The notes beneath the pieces were generated by a model. The model did not search any database and was not told where the DNA came from. It was given only the letters and a program-made list of their open reading frames with translations. 64,000 nt of DNA from Neorhizobium alkalisoli (GTDB lineage Bacteria; Pseudomonadota; Alphaproteobacteria; Rhizobiales; Rhizobiaceae). The stretch spans positions 62,001-126,000 of the forward strand of contig NZ_PVBN01000013.1 of assembly GCF_002968635.1 (NCBI RefSeq), read 5' to 3'. The translations under genes and the position numbers were made by a program. Positions 51,590-59,969 of this stretch are shown here, piece by piece (position 1 is the stretch's first letter; every line of letters starts with the position of its first letter).

Positions 51590-53344
51590 CTAGTAGTCTG
51601 CAAGCAGATTCGGGTCGCCCGCTGGTCCGAAGCGCGGCCGCACGCCGAGCAGAGGTGCCGCCCGGCCGATGATCTCCTTGATCATGGGCGCGGCGGTGGA
51701 TGCAGCGGTCCGTCCTCCGTGTTCTCCCGTCCGTGGAGCATCGATGATGGAGAGCACGATGTATTTGGGCTTATCCATGGGGAAAGCCGCAACGAATGCG
51801 TTGAAGTTGATATCCTTGGCATATCGCCCGTTGATTACCTTGTCGGCAGTGCCCGTCTTGCCACCCACATTGAAACCTTCGACCTGCGCGCCGCGGCCCG
51901 AGCCTTTTACCCCGTTCCAGTCGAAGAGATAGCGCATGTCGGCGCTCGTCTTTTCCTTGATGACCAAGCTTGAAACCAATTCCGCCTGTTCGCGGGAGCG
52001 GGGAAGAAAGGTCGGAGGGACAAGGGTTCCCCCGTTGATAAGGGCGGCGGCGGCAACCGCGGTTTGCAGCGGGGTGGTCGCGACCCCATGACCGAACGAG
52101 ATGGTGACCGAGTTGATCTTCTTCCAGATCTTCGGCTGGGTCGGGGTCGCCACGCCCGGCATTTCGGTTTCCATCCTGGACAGCAGCCCCAGCTTCGTGA
52201 GGAATTGCCGATGGCCTTCGATGCCAACCTTGTCCGCGACCGCAGCGGTGCCGATATTTGACGAGTACTGGAAGACCTCCGGAATCGTGAGCTGGCGGTT
52301 CTTCCCGCGAAAGTCCTTGATCGTGAAGCCACCCATGCGTATCGGCCGCGAGGCGTCGACAACGGAATTCAAGTTGATCTTGCCTTCGTCCAGCCCCATC
52401 GCCAGCGTGAAGCTCTTGAACGTGGAGCCCATCTCGAAGGTCGCATTGCTCATCCGGTTGAACCAGCCCTTTTCGTACTCCTTATCCACACTGCCATCAG
52501 GCAGTGTCCGGGACGGTTCGTTCGGGTCGTAATCGGGCACCGATGCCATCGCGACGACTTCGCCGGTCTCGACATCGAGCACGACCCCGCCCGCGGCTTC
52601 CGCCTTGTACGAGGTCATCGCATTCGCGACGACCTCGCGGACGATATTCTGGACGCGAAGATCGATTGACAGTCTGACGGGCTCGAGCGGGGCGCCGCCG
52701 GTCAATCCGGCCAAGCGAAGATCAACGAGACCCTGCTGGTCCAGGTATCGTTCCATGCCCGCAAGGCCTTCATTGTCGATGTTGACATGGCCCACGATAT
52801 GCGACGCGGTGACCCCGCCGGGGTAGAACCTGCGTTTTTCCGGTCTGAAGCCGATACCGGGAATGCCGAGAGCGAGAATATCCGCCTGCTGCTTGGGTGT
52901 AAGCTGACGCTTCAGCCATTGGAATGCGGTCCGTGATCGCAACTTCCTGTGGGTATCGCTCCAGTCGAGATTTGGGATGACGAAGGCAAGTTTTTCGACG
53001 ACCTCGTCGGCATCGATGATCCTGCGGGGGTCGGCGTAAAGCGAAATCGTGTTGAGGTCCGTGGCCAGCAACTCCCCGTTGCGATCAACGATGTCCGGCC
53101 GGGACGCGACGGGGTTCGTGAAGATCATTCCGGTCATGACGGGCTCGGCAAGACCGTACTGGACGAGGCGCGCACCGATCAGGACATAAACTGCAAGAAA
53201 CCCGGCGATAATGATCCCGAGCCGCTGTTTCGCCTGCTTCTTGCGGTATGCGCGGCCACCCATGAAGGTCGCATTTTTCGCGGTGAGATCGCTCTTCACG
53301 ACAAAATGGGCACGGCTTTTGAGCCGGACGATAAAAGAGATCAT
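51590..53344 (-). CDS. FtsI-like penicillin-binding protein (class B transpeptidase)
   Basis: Class B PBP of 584 residues that cross-links peptidoglycan. A membrane anchor lies at about 41-62, the dimerisation domain follows, and the transpeptidase domain has STFK (307-310), SSN (361-363) and KTGT (496-499). FtsI-like blocks include MSNATFEMGSTFKSF and VNIDNEGLAGMERYLD. No dcw genes (murE, murF, ftsW) are nearby, so this is a paralogue outside the dcw cluster or a relocated ftsI. The ATG at 53344 gives a homologous-looking N-terminus; a much longer start from TTG at 53494 is unlikely. Three phased TTAA boxes lie upstream. Confidence 0.9.
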   Translation of the reverse strand: MISFIVRLKSRAHFVVKSDLTAKNATFMGGRAYRKKQAKQRLGIIIAGFLAVYVLIGARLVQYGLAEPVMTGMIFTNPVASRPDIVDRNGELLATDLNTISLYADPRRIIDADEVVEKLAFVIPNLDWSDTHRKLRSRTAFQWLKRQLTPKQQADILALGIPGIGFRPEKRRFYPGGVTASHIVGHVNIDNEGLAGMERYLDQQGLVDLRLAGLTGGAPLEPVRLSIDLRVQNIVREVVANAMTSYKAEAAGGVVLDVETGEVVAMASVPDYDPNEPSRTLPDGSVDKEYEKGWFNRMSNATFEMGSTFKSFTLAMGLDEGKINLNSVVDASRPIRMGGFTIKDFRGKNRQLTIPEVFQYSSNIGTAAVADKVGIEGHRQFLTKLGLLSRMETEMPGVATPTQPKIWKKINSVTISFGHGVATTPLQTAVAAAALINGGTLVPPTFLPRSREQAELVSSLVIKEKTSADMRYLFDWNGVKGSGRGAQVEGFNVGGKTGTADKVINGRYAKDINFNAFVAAFPMDKPKYIVLSIIDAPRTGEHGGRTAASTAAPMIKEIIGRAAPLLGVRPRFGPAGDPNLLADY

Positions 53345-53659
53345 TCCGAACCGATCCAATAAATAAAATAAGCCGGTGAAGGTGAATTTGAGCCGCCCTT
53401 CAACCGGTGATCCAAACCTGCGCCTGGTTGGGTCGGAAACCAACAGAAGAGTTGGCGGGCTGCCGAGCATCTTTAAAGTTGCATTAATATACAATTAAAG
53501 TTGCATTGGTTCTCTTAGCCGGAGATTAACCGATGGCTGTTGCGGCAACGGTTCGGGCGTGCGAAGCCCCACCGTCGCGACCACATCGACGTGAACGAAA
53601 AGAGCCCGGCAGGACGGCGCTGTCTTCAGAGAAGGGGAGGTCGCTCCTCCCAAAGGGGC
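53345..53659. other. 315-bp gene-free region upstream of the PBP gene
   Basis: No gene is supported. The region runs from the oxidase stop to the PBP start, both on minus. It carries a 13-bp direct repeat with TTAA boxes (53473-53507) and a short inverted repeat GTTGG/CCAAC nearby (about 53427-53444). It should hold the PBP promoter, with the TTAA cluster about 130 bp upstream of the start codon. Confidence 0.7.
53473..53507. promoter_or_regulatory. Tandem CtrA-type site ahead of the PBP gene
   Basis: TTAAAGTTGCATT occurs at 53473-53485 and again at 53495-53507, a 22-bp period. Within it, TTAA boxes fall at 53473, 53484 and 53495, exactly 11 bp apart, giving two overlapping perfect TTAA-N7-TTAA motifs, the alphaproteobacterial CtrA consensus. 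A fourth position at 53506 reads TTGG. Likely cell-cycle control of the transpeptidase. Confidence 0.65.
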
Positions 53660-54730
53660 TCACTTGGGGTCGGGTATAAGACCGGTCCTTCGTCCGTCCA
53701 CTATTTCCTCGGCGGCGAGGCGCCCGATCAGCGGTGCCAGAATGACGCCCGGATGACCGACGGCGATGTAAAGTCCTTCCACTGGTCGCAAAAAACCAAG
53801 GCGCGGCAAGCCATCGGCGAAGACCGGGCGGTTTCCGACGTCAGCACTTGTCAGCCTGACGTCATCGGGCAGATCCAGCTCGTCTTTCATCACGGCCAAT
53901 GTCCGCTGACCGATCGCCTGCGGGCCGTTCTCGATACCATCATCGACGTAGGATTTTGCCACAAAAAGCGTGTTGTCACCCGCTTGGCGAACTTCCAGGC
54001 GGGGGCCGCGCAGGATGCGACTGACGACAGGCCTGCTACAGGCGTAGCGCAGGAGTATCGCTGGTGATGTCTCGACGCCAATGTCGATGCCCATCTCGCC
54101 GGCAAGCGTTTTGATGGCGCTTCCGGCAGCCATTACAACGACATCGGCTTTGAGAGTGCCACCCGCAACCCGGATACCGGTCACCCGGCCGTTTTCGGTT
54201 TGGACGGCGGCTACCTTTTCGCTGAACCGGGCCACGGCGCTCGCCGCAAGAGCGGCGCCGACATAGGTGCCGGCCAGTCGTGCCGGGTCGAGAGCAAGAT
54301 CGTTACGCGAGAAAACCGCGCATTCCGGGACCTGGCGCAGATGCGGTTCCCATTCGGCAACCACTCCCCGTCTCAACAACTCGATGTCTTCACCCGCGCG
54401 CCGATGGAGATCCGCGAGTTGCTCCGTCTCCTGTGGTGTCGCTCTCCATATCAGTGACCCCGGGCGGGCATCGGACAGGGCTTCGGGGAGGGCGGTTTTC
54501 AGATGCTGATACTCGGCGACGGCCTCCCGCCAGAGCGCGTAGCTGGAATGGTCGGGTGTACCGTTGATGACGTTGACCCAGCCAAAGGCGCGACCGGTGA
54601 CGCCGGAGCCTGGTTCCGGGCCTTCATCCAGCAGCAGCACATCTGCACCGCGAATGGCGAGGTTATAGGTGATGGCCGAACCGATGATGCCGGCACCGAT
54701 GACGGCGATACGTGGTTGGTTCAATCTCAT
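53660..54730 (-). CDS. FAD-dependent D-amino-acid/glycine oxidase-like protein
   Basis: FAD-dependent oxidoreductase of the DAO family, 356 residues. The dinucleotide-binding motif IAVIGAGIIGSAITYNLAIRG is at the N-terminus, and the C-terminal GLYIAVGHPGVILAPLIGRLAAEEI is the usual FAD-contacting end. Such enzymes oxidise amines, e.g. glycine, sarcosine or D-amino acids, making H2O2. The ATG at 54730 gives the compact start MRLNQPRIAVIG. The substrate is not predictable. It ends 315 bp before the PBP gene. Confidence 0.85.
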   Translation of the reverse strand: MRLNQPRIAVIGAGIIGSAITYNLAIRGADVLLLDEGPEPGSGVTGRAFGWVNVINGTPDHSSYALWREAVAEYQHLKTALPEALSDARPGSLIWRATPQETEQLADLHRRAGEDIELLRRGVVAEWEPHLRQVPECAVFSRNDLALDPARLAGTYVGAALAASAVARFSEKVAAVQTENGRVTGIRVAGGTLKADVVVMAAGSAIKTLAGEMGIDIGVETSPAILLRYACSRPVVSRILRGPRLEVRQAGDNTLFVAKSYVDDGIENGPQAIGQRTLAVMKDELDLPDDVRLTSADVGNRPVFADGLPRLGFLRPVEGLYIAVGHPGVILAPLIGRLAAEEIVDGRRTGLIPDPK

Positions 54731-54890
54731 GAGCGCAGCCTGAAAACGAGCGGTCGTAGTCGCGTCGTCGGTAGGCATCGTGTACGACGACGGCATGACA
54801 AGGAGCGCCAAATCCGCGCCGTGTCCGTCGCGCGCGCCGTTTGCTGTTGCGCACAGTCACCAGGTGGCTCTACGCGGAACTGCCTCGAAC

Positions 54891-54925
54891 AAAAAAGAGC
54901 GCCCGGCTTGCGCCGGACGCTCTTT
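54891..54925 (-). terminator. Intrinsic terminator after phytase-like gene
   Basis: On the minus strand a stem AAAGAGCG-x-CCGGC / GCCGG-x-CGCTCTTT (54894-54925) with a TTGC loop and one mismatch is followed by a T run, seen here as AAAAAA at 54891-54896. It lies 21 bp after the stop of the phytase-like gene. Confidence 0.88.
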
Positions 54926-54945
54926 CGATTTTCGGGCTGGATCGC

Positions 54946-56304
54946 TTACTTGGCAGCCAGGAATTCGGCGGCCTCGATGAGGCTGAATTCGTTGTTGTCG
55001 GCCTTGTCGACGGCGCGGCCTGCCGAGAATGGCAGGTTGTTGTCGTTGCCGATGACGAGATGGGTGGCGTCGACGATGTCGACGTTCTCGATCGTCACGA
55101 AAGGCATGTCGTAGATGCCCTCGACATTGCCGGCCTTCTTCTTTTCCTCGGGATCCTGGATCTTCATCAGATCGATATAGCCGATCTTGCGGACGGCCTG
55201 ACCGACATTGGCGTCGCTCATCTCGATCTTGTAGACGCGCTTGTGCTTCGCCGGCGAATTGAAGCAGGTGGCTTCCGGCTTGGCCGGATCGGCGCAGGCC
55301 TTCTCGGCCGTGCCGGCGCCGTTGTCGCGCTCGATGACGAGTGCGGTCGAGGCGTCGATCATGTTGAAATCGCCGATTGCCTCGCCGCCCTTGGAGAGCG
55401 GATAGAGCCAGGAACGACCCGTCCACTTCTTCGAGGCGACATCGAACTCGATGACGCGCAGCGCGGTCTGGCCGTCCACCTGTTCGACCTGGCCGTCTTC
55501 CTTGTAGATCGCGCCTTCCAGAAGGCCGTAGAGCTTGGAGCCGTCCTTCGACATCGCCATGCCTTCATAACCGCCGGAGCGCTTCAGGTTGAAGGCGCCC
55601 ATCTTGGCGGTCGGATTGGCGGGCGTCGTAAGCGTTGGGTTGTCCGGCGAGGAGACCGGCTTGCCGTCGAGCAGCGTCGGGACGACGTCGGTCAGGCGGC
55701 CCTGCAGATCGACCTTGATGAGATAGGGGCCGAATTCGTCGCCGAGCCAGAAACCGTCGGCAACCGGCTGGATCGATTCGATGTCGAAATCGGCGCCGGT
55801 GAGGTAGCGGGTGTCGGATGCTTCCATGGCGATCGGGAATGGCGCGATCTTGTTCGGGTCCGAAAGGAAGAGGTTCTTGACCACTTCAGCCTTGTTGCCG
55901 GCCCAGTCGAACTTCATCTGATGCAGGAAGAGCATGGCGTCGGAGGAGTTGGTCTTGCCGCCGAAGCCGTTGTCGGAGAGCGTCCAGAATGTGCCGTCGG
56001 CCATCGTCTTGATGCCGGAAAAACCCTGCACCGGCTGGCCGTCGAGCGGCAGCTTGACGTCGGTGATGCGGGCGCCGTCCTTGCCCGGCACAGTCCCCAG
56101 GGCTTCGGTGCGCTTGCGGTCGGCCGTGGTGAACTTGCCGGAAGTCTTCAGGAAGGCCGGAGCATCGGCGGGTGCTGCGACAACCGTGTTGGCCGGCAGG
56201 ATCGCCTGTCCGACGAGCTTGGCCGGAAAAGCCTTTTCTTCGGCGAAAGCTGAACCGCCGACGAGCGCGGCAAGCGCGACGGAAGCGAGGAGGAGTCTGG
56301 TCAT
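54946..56304 (-). CDS. Exported esterase-like/phytase-like beta-propeller protein
   Basis: Secreted or periplasmic protein of 452 residues with a signal peptide (MTRLLLASVALAALVGGSAFA). The body resembles the esterase-like activity of phytase family (pfam13449-type): VQGFSGIKTMADGTFWTLSDNGFG, DFDIESIQPVADGFWLGDEFGPYLIKVD, GGYEGMAMSKDG, ENVDIVDATHLVIGNDNNLP. Acidic residues in DNGFG and GDEFGP are typical metal-site positions. Function could be hydrolysis of phosphomonoesters or related compounds; this is inference. A five-unit PHO-box-like array 48 bp upstream suggests phosphate-starvation control, and a terminator follows. Confidence 0.85.
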   Translation of the reverse strand: MTRLLLASVALAALVGGSAFAEEKAFPAKLVGQAILPANTVVAAPADAPAFLKTSGKFTTADRKRTEALGTVPGKDGARITDVKLPLDGQPVQGFSGIKTMADGTFWTLSDNGFGGKTNSSDAMLFLHQMKFDWAGNKAEVVKNLFLSDPNKIAPFPIAMEASDTRYLTGADFDIESIQPVADGFWLGDEFGPYLIKVDLQGRLTDVVPTLLDGKPVSSPDNPTLTTPANPTAKMGAFNLKRSGGYEGMAMSKDGSKLYGLLEGAIYKEDGQVEQVDGQTALRVIEFDVASKKWTGRSWLYPLSKGGEAIGDFNMIDASTALVIERDNGAGTAEKACADPAKPEATCFNSPAKHKRVYKIEMSDANVGQAVRKIGYIDLMKIQDPEEKKKAGNVEGIYDMPFVTIENVDIVDATHLVIGNDNNLPFSAGRAVDKADNNEFSLIEAAEFLAAK

Positions 56305-56351
56305 GGGAGCACCTTCTGGTTGGCGTGATGGCAACCGCTTAAGGAGGGCGC

Positions 56352-56402
56352 ATGACGGGCAGGTGATGGAACTTTGAAGCTTCGGTGAAGCTTTGATGAC
56401 GG
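56352..56402 (-). promoter_or_regulatory. PHO-box-like array of five 11-bp spaced half-sites
   Basis: On the minus strand five heptamers with a TCA core occur at exact 11-bp spacing: CCGTCAT, GCTTCAC, GCTTCAA, CCATCAC, CCGTCAT. The core TCA (TGA on plus) falls at 56353, 56364, 56375, 56386 and 56397. PhoB binds direct repeats CTGTCAT-N4-CTGTCAT with the same 11-bp period; the outer units match 6 of 7. The array ends 48 bp upstream of the phytase-like gene start, suitable for activation. Confidence 0.65.
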
Positions 56403-56426
56403 GATTTTTAAAAGCTAAAAAGCGGC

Positions 56427-57323
56427 TCAGGCGCTTTGCCGCAGCGCCACCCATCGGCCTGGCGTCATGCCGAACGTCTTCTTGAAATGGCGGGTGAAAT
56501 GGGCCTGATCGGCAAAGCCGGCATCGGCCGCGGCATCCGCAAGAGTACCGCCTTCCGAGAGCCGGAGCTTGGCGCGGTCGAGCTTGCGCATGACGAGATA
56601 GCGGTGCGGGCTGGTGCCGAGAAGGCGGCGGAATTGCCGCGCGGTCGTATAGCGGTCAAGGCCGCTGACCGCCTCCAGTTCCTCCGAAGAGACGGCGCGG
56701 TCGCAATTCTCCTGCAGATAGTCCCGGCAGCGGAGAATGGCCTCGCGTGCCGTCGACGCGCCCGAAGTCCCACCGCGGCTATCGGCGTGACGCCAGAGGC
56801 TCTGGGCGAGACGGACGACGATATCGTCCAGCAGCAATTCCTGCGGTTCGGCTTCGAGATCGTCGAGCGCCTCGGCGAGGCATTGGCGGAAATCCGGATC
56901 GTCGACCACTGGCAAAGGCACGAACGGCAGGCTGCTCGCGCCTCCGTTCGCCTCGATCAGCCGCTCCGGCGGCAGGTAGAGCATCCGATAGCGCAAACCG
57001 TCTTCCGTGCCGGCGGAGCCGTCATGCACTTCGTCCGGATGCAACACGATGACATTGCCCGGCAGGCTGGCGCGGAGCGCGCCGCGATACTGAAAGGTCT
57101 GCACGCCGGAAACCGTGAAACCGAGCGCATAGGTATCGTGCCGGTGCGGAGAAAAGCCGTTCCCATGGAAGCGCGCCTCGATCCGCTCGATGCCGAGGGA
57201 GGAGGGGGCCTGCACGATGCCGTCAGGCTTCTCCAGACTTTGGCACGAACGTTCAAGACCGCCGGCGGGCGCCGCCGCTATCTCATCGCCTCTCGCATAA
57301 CCTTCGACGGAGTTGTTCTTCAT
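56427..57323 (-). CDS. AraC-family transcriptional regulator
   Basis: AraC/XylS regulator of 298 residues from the ATG at 57323. The N-terminal cupin-like part includes FHGNGFSPHRHDTYALGFTVSGVQTFQYRG and NVIVLHPDEVHDG; the C-terminal part has two helix-turn-helix motifs (VSSEELEAVSGLDRYTTARQFRRLLG and LADAAADAGFADQAHFTRHFKKTFGMTP). It is divergent from a DUF2000 gene whose ATG overlaps this one base-for-base (CATG at 57321-57324). A GTG at 57215 is a possible shorter start that would leave room for promoters. The ligand is unknown. Confidence 0.88.
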   Translation of the reverse strand: MKNNSVEGYARGDEIAAAPAGGLERSCQSLEKPDGIVQAPSSLGIERIEARFHGNGFSPHRHDTYALGFTVSGVQTFQYRGALRASLPGNVIVLHPDEVHDGSAGTEDGLRYRMLYLPPERLIEANGGASSLPFVPLPVVDDPDFRQCLAEALDDLEAEPQELLLDDIVVRLAQSLWRHADSRGGTSGASTAREAILRCRDYLQENCDRAVSSEELEAVSGLDRYTTARQFRRLLGTSPHRYLVMRKLDRAKLRLSEGGTLADAAADAGFADQAHFTRHFKKTFGMTPGRWVALRQSA

Positions 57324-57729
57324 GTTCGATACCAAGATCGCGATCGTGCTTCGCGATGACCTCGCCCCCTGGCAGGAGCTCAATGTGACCGCATTCCTGA
57401 CGAGCGGCATCATCGCCCAGCATCCCGCGGTCATCGGCGAAGCATATCGGGATGCGGCAGGCCATGTCTACAATCCGATGAGCATTCAGCCGATCGTCGT
57501 GCTGGCGGCGGACCAGGAGACGCTTCGGACCGCCCACCGCCGCGCGATCGAGCGCGAGGTGACGGCCTCTGCCTATATCGAGGAGATGTTTGCGACCGGC
57601 CACGATGCCGCCAACCGCGAAGTCTTCGCAAAATTCGCGCCGGATGATGCCAAGCTGGTCGGCCTGGCGCTGAGAGCGGAGAAAAAGATCGTCGACAAGA
57701 TCATCAAGGGCGCGAAGATGCATCCCTGA
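57322..57729 (+). CDS. DUF2000 family protein
   Basis: Cytoplasmic protein of 135 residues: MFDTKIAIVLRDDLAPWQELNVTAFLTSGI is the DUF2000 N-terminus and the rest (NPMSIQPIVVLAADQETLRTAHRRAIER, LVGLALRAEKKIVDKIIKG) fits. Function is not known, although relatives are often encoded next to AraC regulators, as here, and may be the regulated target. The ATG at 57322 has GGAG nine bases upstream and its start codon overlaps the regulator's on the other strand. Confidence 0.88.
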   Translation: MFDTKIAIVLRDDLAPWQELNVTAFLTSGIIAQHPAVIGEAYRDAAGHVYNPMSIQPIVVLAADQETLRTAHRRAIEREVTASAYIEEMFATGHDAANREVFAKFAPDDAKLVGLALRAEKKIVDKIIKGAKMHP

Positions 57730-57737
57730 GCAAGCGA

Positions 57738-58742
57738 TTATGCTTCGAGCGCCAGCACGGCAAAGCTTGCTAGCCAATGTTCGCCCATATAATCGCCTTG
57801 GACATGGGCAAGCGCACTTGCCAGATGTTCCCTGGCCGCCCTTTCCATGATCGATCGGCGGGGATCGGTGCCCGGAAGCGCTTTTGCAAGCGAGCGCCAG
57901 CACCAGGCGCGGGAAAGGTTCAACCCGTCGAGATGGGCGATCTTGCCGTCCGAGCGATCCGAAACCGATGCCGGCGAGAAAAGCGTAGCAGGCTTCTCGA
58001 TCCCGATTTCCGGTAGGAAGCGATCGAACCAACGCATGAACGCGTATTCCGGCATCAGCCGCCGCATGCATTCGGCCTCGATCAGGGCAGACGAGAGGAA
58101 GTCGTCGCCGGAAGGCTCGCCCCAGGCCGGGCAGGCTTCGTCTCCGCCGTACCATCGTATCGCCGTTTGATGAAGCAGCTTGCCGAGCGCGGCGTCACCG
58201 ACGGTTTCGGCATAGTCGGCTGCAAGCCGCAGCGCGAAGGCGGTGTTGAAATGGGTGCCGACCCGGACCGGATAGGTGGCGATCGGCAGGAAGTCCGTGA
58301 AACGTCCGGCAAACACATCCGAGAGCGGTTTCAGGTTTGCGAACCAGCGGTGGTCGTCGAGCAAACACAATTCGGCGGAAAGCTTGAGCAGCCAGCCCCA
58401 GCCATAGGGTCTCTCGAATCCACGGGCGAGCGGAGCCGCCATGTAGGCGCACTCACCGGCGACCTTGTCCGGCACCAGCATCTCGTCAAACAATGCGCGG
58501 ATGTTCTCGGCGGCCGCGACCTCCGGGAACTTGCGCAGGATATAGGCCATCATCCAGTAGCCGTGGACGCAGGAATGCCAGTCGAGGCTGCCGTGGAAGA
58601 TCGGGTGGAGCTGGCTGGGTGTCCTGGCGTCTTCGGGGCCTGCAAAGGCATTGGCCGGCTTGTTCGGATATTCCCGCCGCACATGCCCTAGCGCGATCGT
58701 CGCAAATTGCTGGGCGGTTTCGGCGGTCAGGGTTTGGGGCAT
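57738..58742 (-). CDS. DUF2891 family protein
   Basis: Cytoplasmic protein of 334 residues with an alpha-helical repeat character (alpha/alpha barrel-like). Characteristic DUF2891 segments: ARTPSQLHPIFHGSLDWHSCVHGYWMMAYILRKFP, ERPYGWGWLLKLSAEL, GTHFNTAFALRLAADYA and LSRAWCWRSLAKALP. The family function is unknown; the fold resembles glycosidases or isomerases acting on sugars, which is only inference. No signal peptide. It starts 5 bp downstream of the rnd stop, so it may be co-transcribed with rnd. Confidence 0.87.
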   Translation of the reverse strand: MPQTLTAETAQQFATIALGHVRREYPNKPANAFAGPEDARTPSQLHPIFHGSLDWHSCVHGYWMMAYILRKFPEVAAAENIRALFDEMLVPDKVAGECAYMAAPLARGFERPYGWGWLLKLSAELCLLDDHRWFANLKPLSDVFAGRFTDFLPIATYPVRVGTHFNTAFALRLAADYAETVGDAALGKLLHQTAIRWYGGDEACPAWGEPSGDDFLSSALIEAECMRRLMPEYAFMRWFDRFLPEIGIEKPATLFSPASVSDRSDGKIAHLDGLNLSRAWCWRSLAKALPGTDPRRSIMERAAREHLASALAHVQGDYMGEHWLASFAVLALEA

Positions 58743-58746
58743 GGCT

Positions 58747-59892
58747 CTAGAACTCGACCGCCTCGACCTTCTTGTTGACGAAACGCAGGCCGACGCCGCC
58801 ATCGATCAGTTTGAGGGCGGTTTCGCCGAAGAGTTCGCGCCGCCAGCCGTGAAGGGCGGCCACCTCCGCCTTGTCGCCTTCGGAAGCGATCTTCTCGAGA
58901 TCGTCGGTATTGGCGATGATCTTGGCCGCCACGCCTTCGCGATCCGAGATCAGCTTCAGCAGGACCTTGAGGAGCTCCACCGCCGCAGCCGTGCCTTCCG
59001 GCACATGCACATGCCTCGGTGCGTGCGGCATTTCGGTCTTCGGCAGGGCGAGGGCGGCATTCACCGCTTCGATGATCGCGGCGCCCGAGGCCGAGCGCTC
59101 CCAACCTTTGGGGATCGTCCTCAGGCGTGACATGGCTTCCGTGTCCTTCGGCTGCTGCTGGGCGATCTCATAGATCGCATCATCCTTCAAGACGCGCGAG
59201 CGCGGCACATTCCGGCTGCGCGCTTCGCGCTCGCGCCACGCGGCGACGAATTTGAGGACGGCAAGCTCCGCAGGCTTTCTCAGGCGGGATTTCAGCCGCA
59301 GCCACGCATCGTCGGGATGCAGGTCGTAGGTTTCCTTGGATTCGAGGACCGCCATCTCCTCGGTCAGCCACAATGCCCGCCCTTCGCGTTCCAGCTCTTC
59401 CTTCAGGAACAGATAGACATCGCGCAGATGGGTGACATCCGCGAGAGCGTATTCGAGTTGCTTTTCGGAAAGCGGGCGGCGGCTCCAGTCGGTGAAGCGC
59501 GAGGATTTGTCGATATGGACGCTCTTGATGCGGCTGACGAGCTGATCGTAGGAGACCGAGTCGCCGAAGCCGCAGACCATGGCCGCGACCTGCGTGTCGA
59601 AGATCGGATGTGGCACCAGATTGCCGAGATGATAGATGATCTCGATGTCCTGCCGGGCGGCGTGAAATACCTTGGTGACCGCCGGGTTCGCCATAAGCTC
59701 GAAGAGGGGCTTGAGGTCCAGCCCCTTGGCGAGCGGATCTACCAGCACTTCGAGCGTCGGGCTCGCCATCTGGATCAGGCAGAGTTCCGGCCAGAAGGTC
59801 GTCTCCCTGAGGAACTCGGTATCGATGGTGATGAAGTCCGATTGGGCCAGCTGGATACAGGCTTCTTCGAGTGCGGCGGTCGTTTGGATCAT
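58747..59892 (-). CDS. rnd: Ribonuclease D
   Basis: 3'-5' exoribonuclease for tRNA and small RNA 3' maturation. The protein has 381 residues: a DEDD exonuclease domain with the acidic residues in FITIDTEFLRE, KVFHAARQDIEII and QLEYALADVTHL (Asp and Tyr positions), then an HRDC domain (about 200-290, LAVLKFVAAWREREARSRNVPRSRVLKDDAIYEIA). The ATG at 59892 gives the common start MIQTTAALEEA; a GTG 12 bp upstream is possible. It is followed by the DUF2891 gene. Confidence 0.94.
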   Translation of the reverse strand: MIQTTAALEEACIQLAQSDFITIDTEFLRETTFWPELCLIQMASPTLEVLVDPLAKGLDLKPLFELMANPAVTKVFHAARQDIEIIYHLGNLVPHPIFDTQVAAMVCGFGDSVSYDQLVSRIKSVHIDKSSRFTDWSRRPLSEKQLEYALADVTHLRDVYLFLKEELEREGRALWLTEEMAVLESKETYDLHPDDAWLRLKSRLRKPAELAVLKFVAAWREREARSRNVPRSRVLKDDAIYEIAQQQPKDTEAMSRLRTIPKGWERSASGAAIIEAVNAALALPKTEMPHAPRHVHVPEGTAAAVELLKVLLKLISDREGVAAKIIANTDDLEKIASEGDKAEVAALHGWRRELFGETALKLIDGGVGLRFVNKKVEAVEF

Positions 59893-59969
59893 CTTTTCAT
59901 TCACATGAGGGTGGTCAGCTTTCCTTCTCCTTCCTGCCGCATATGTCAATACAGGAGAAGGCTTGAGCG

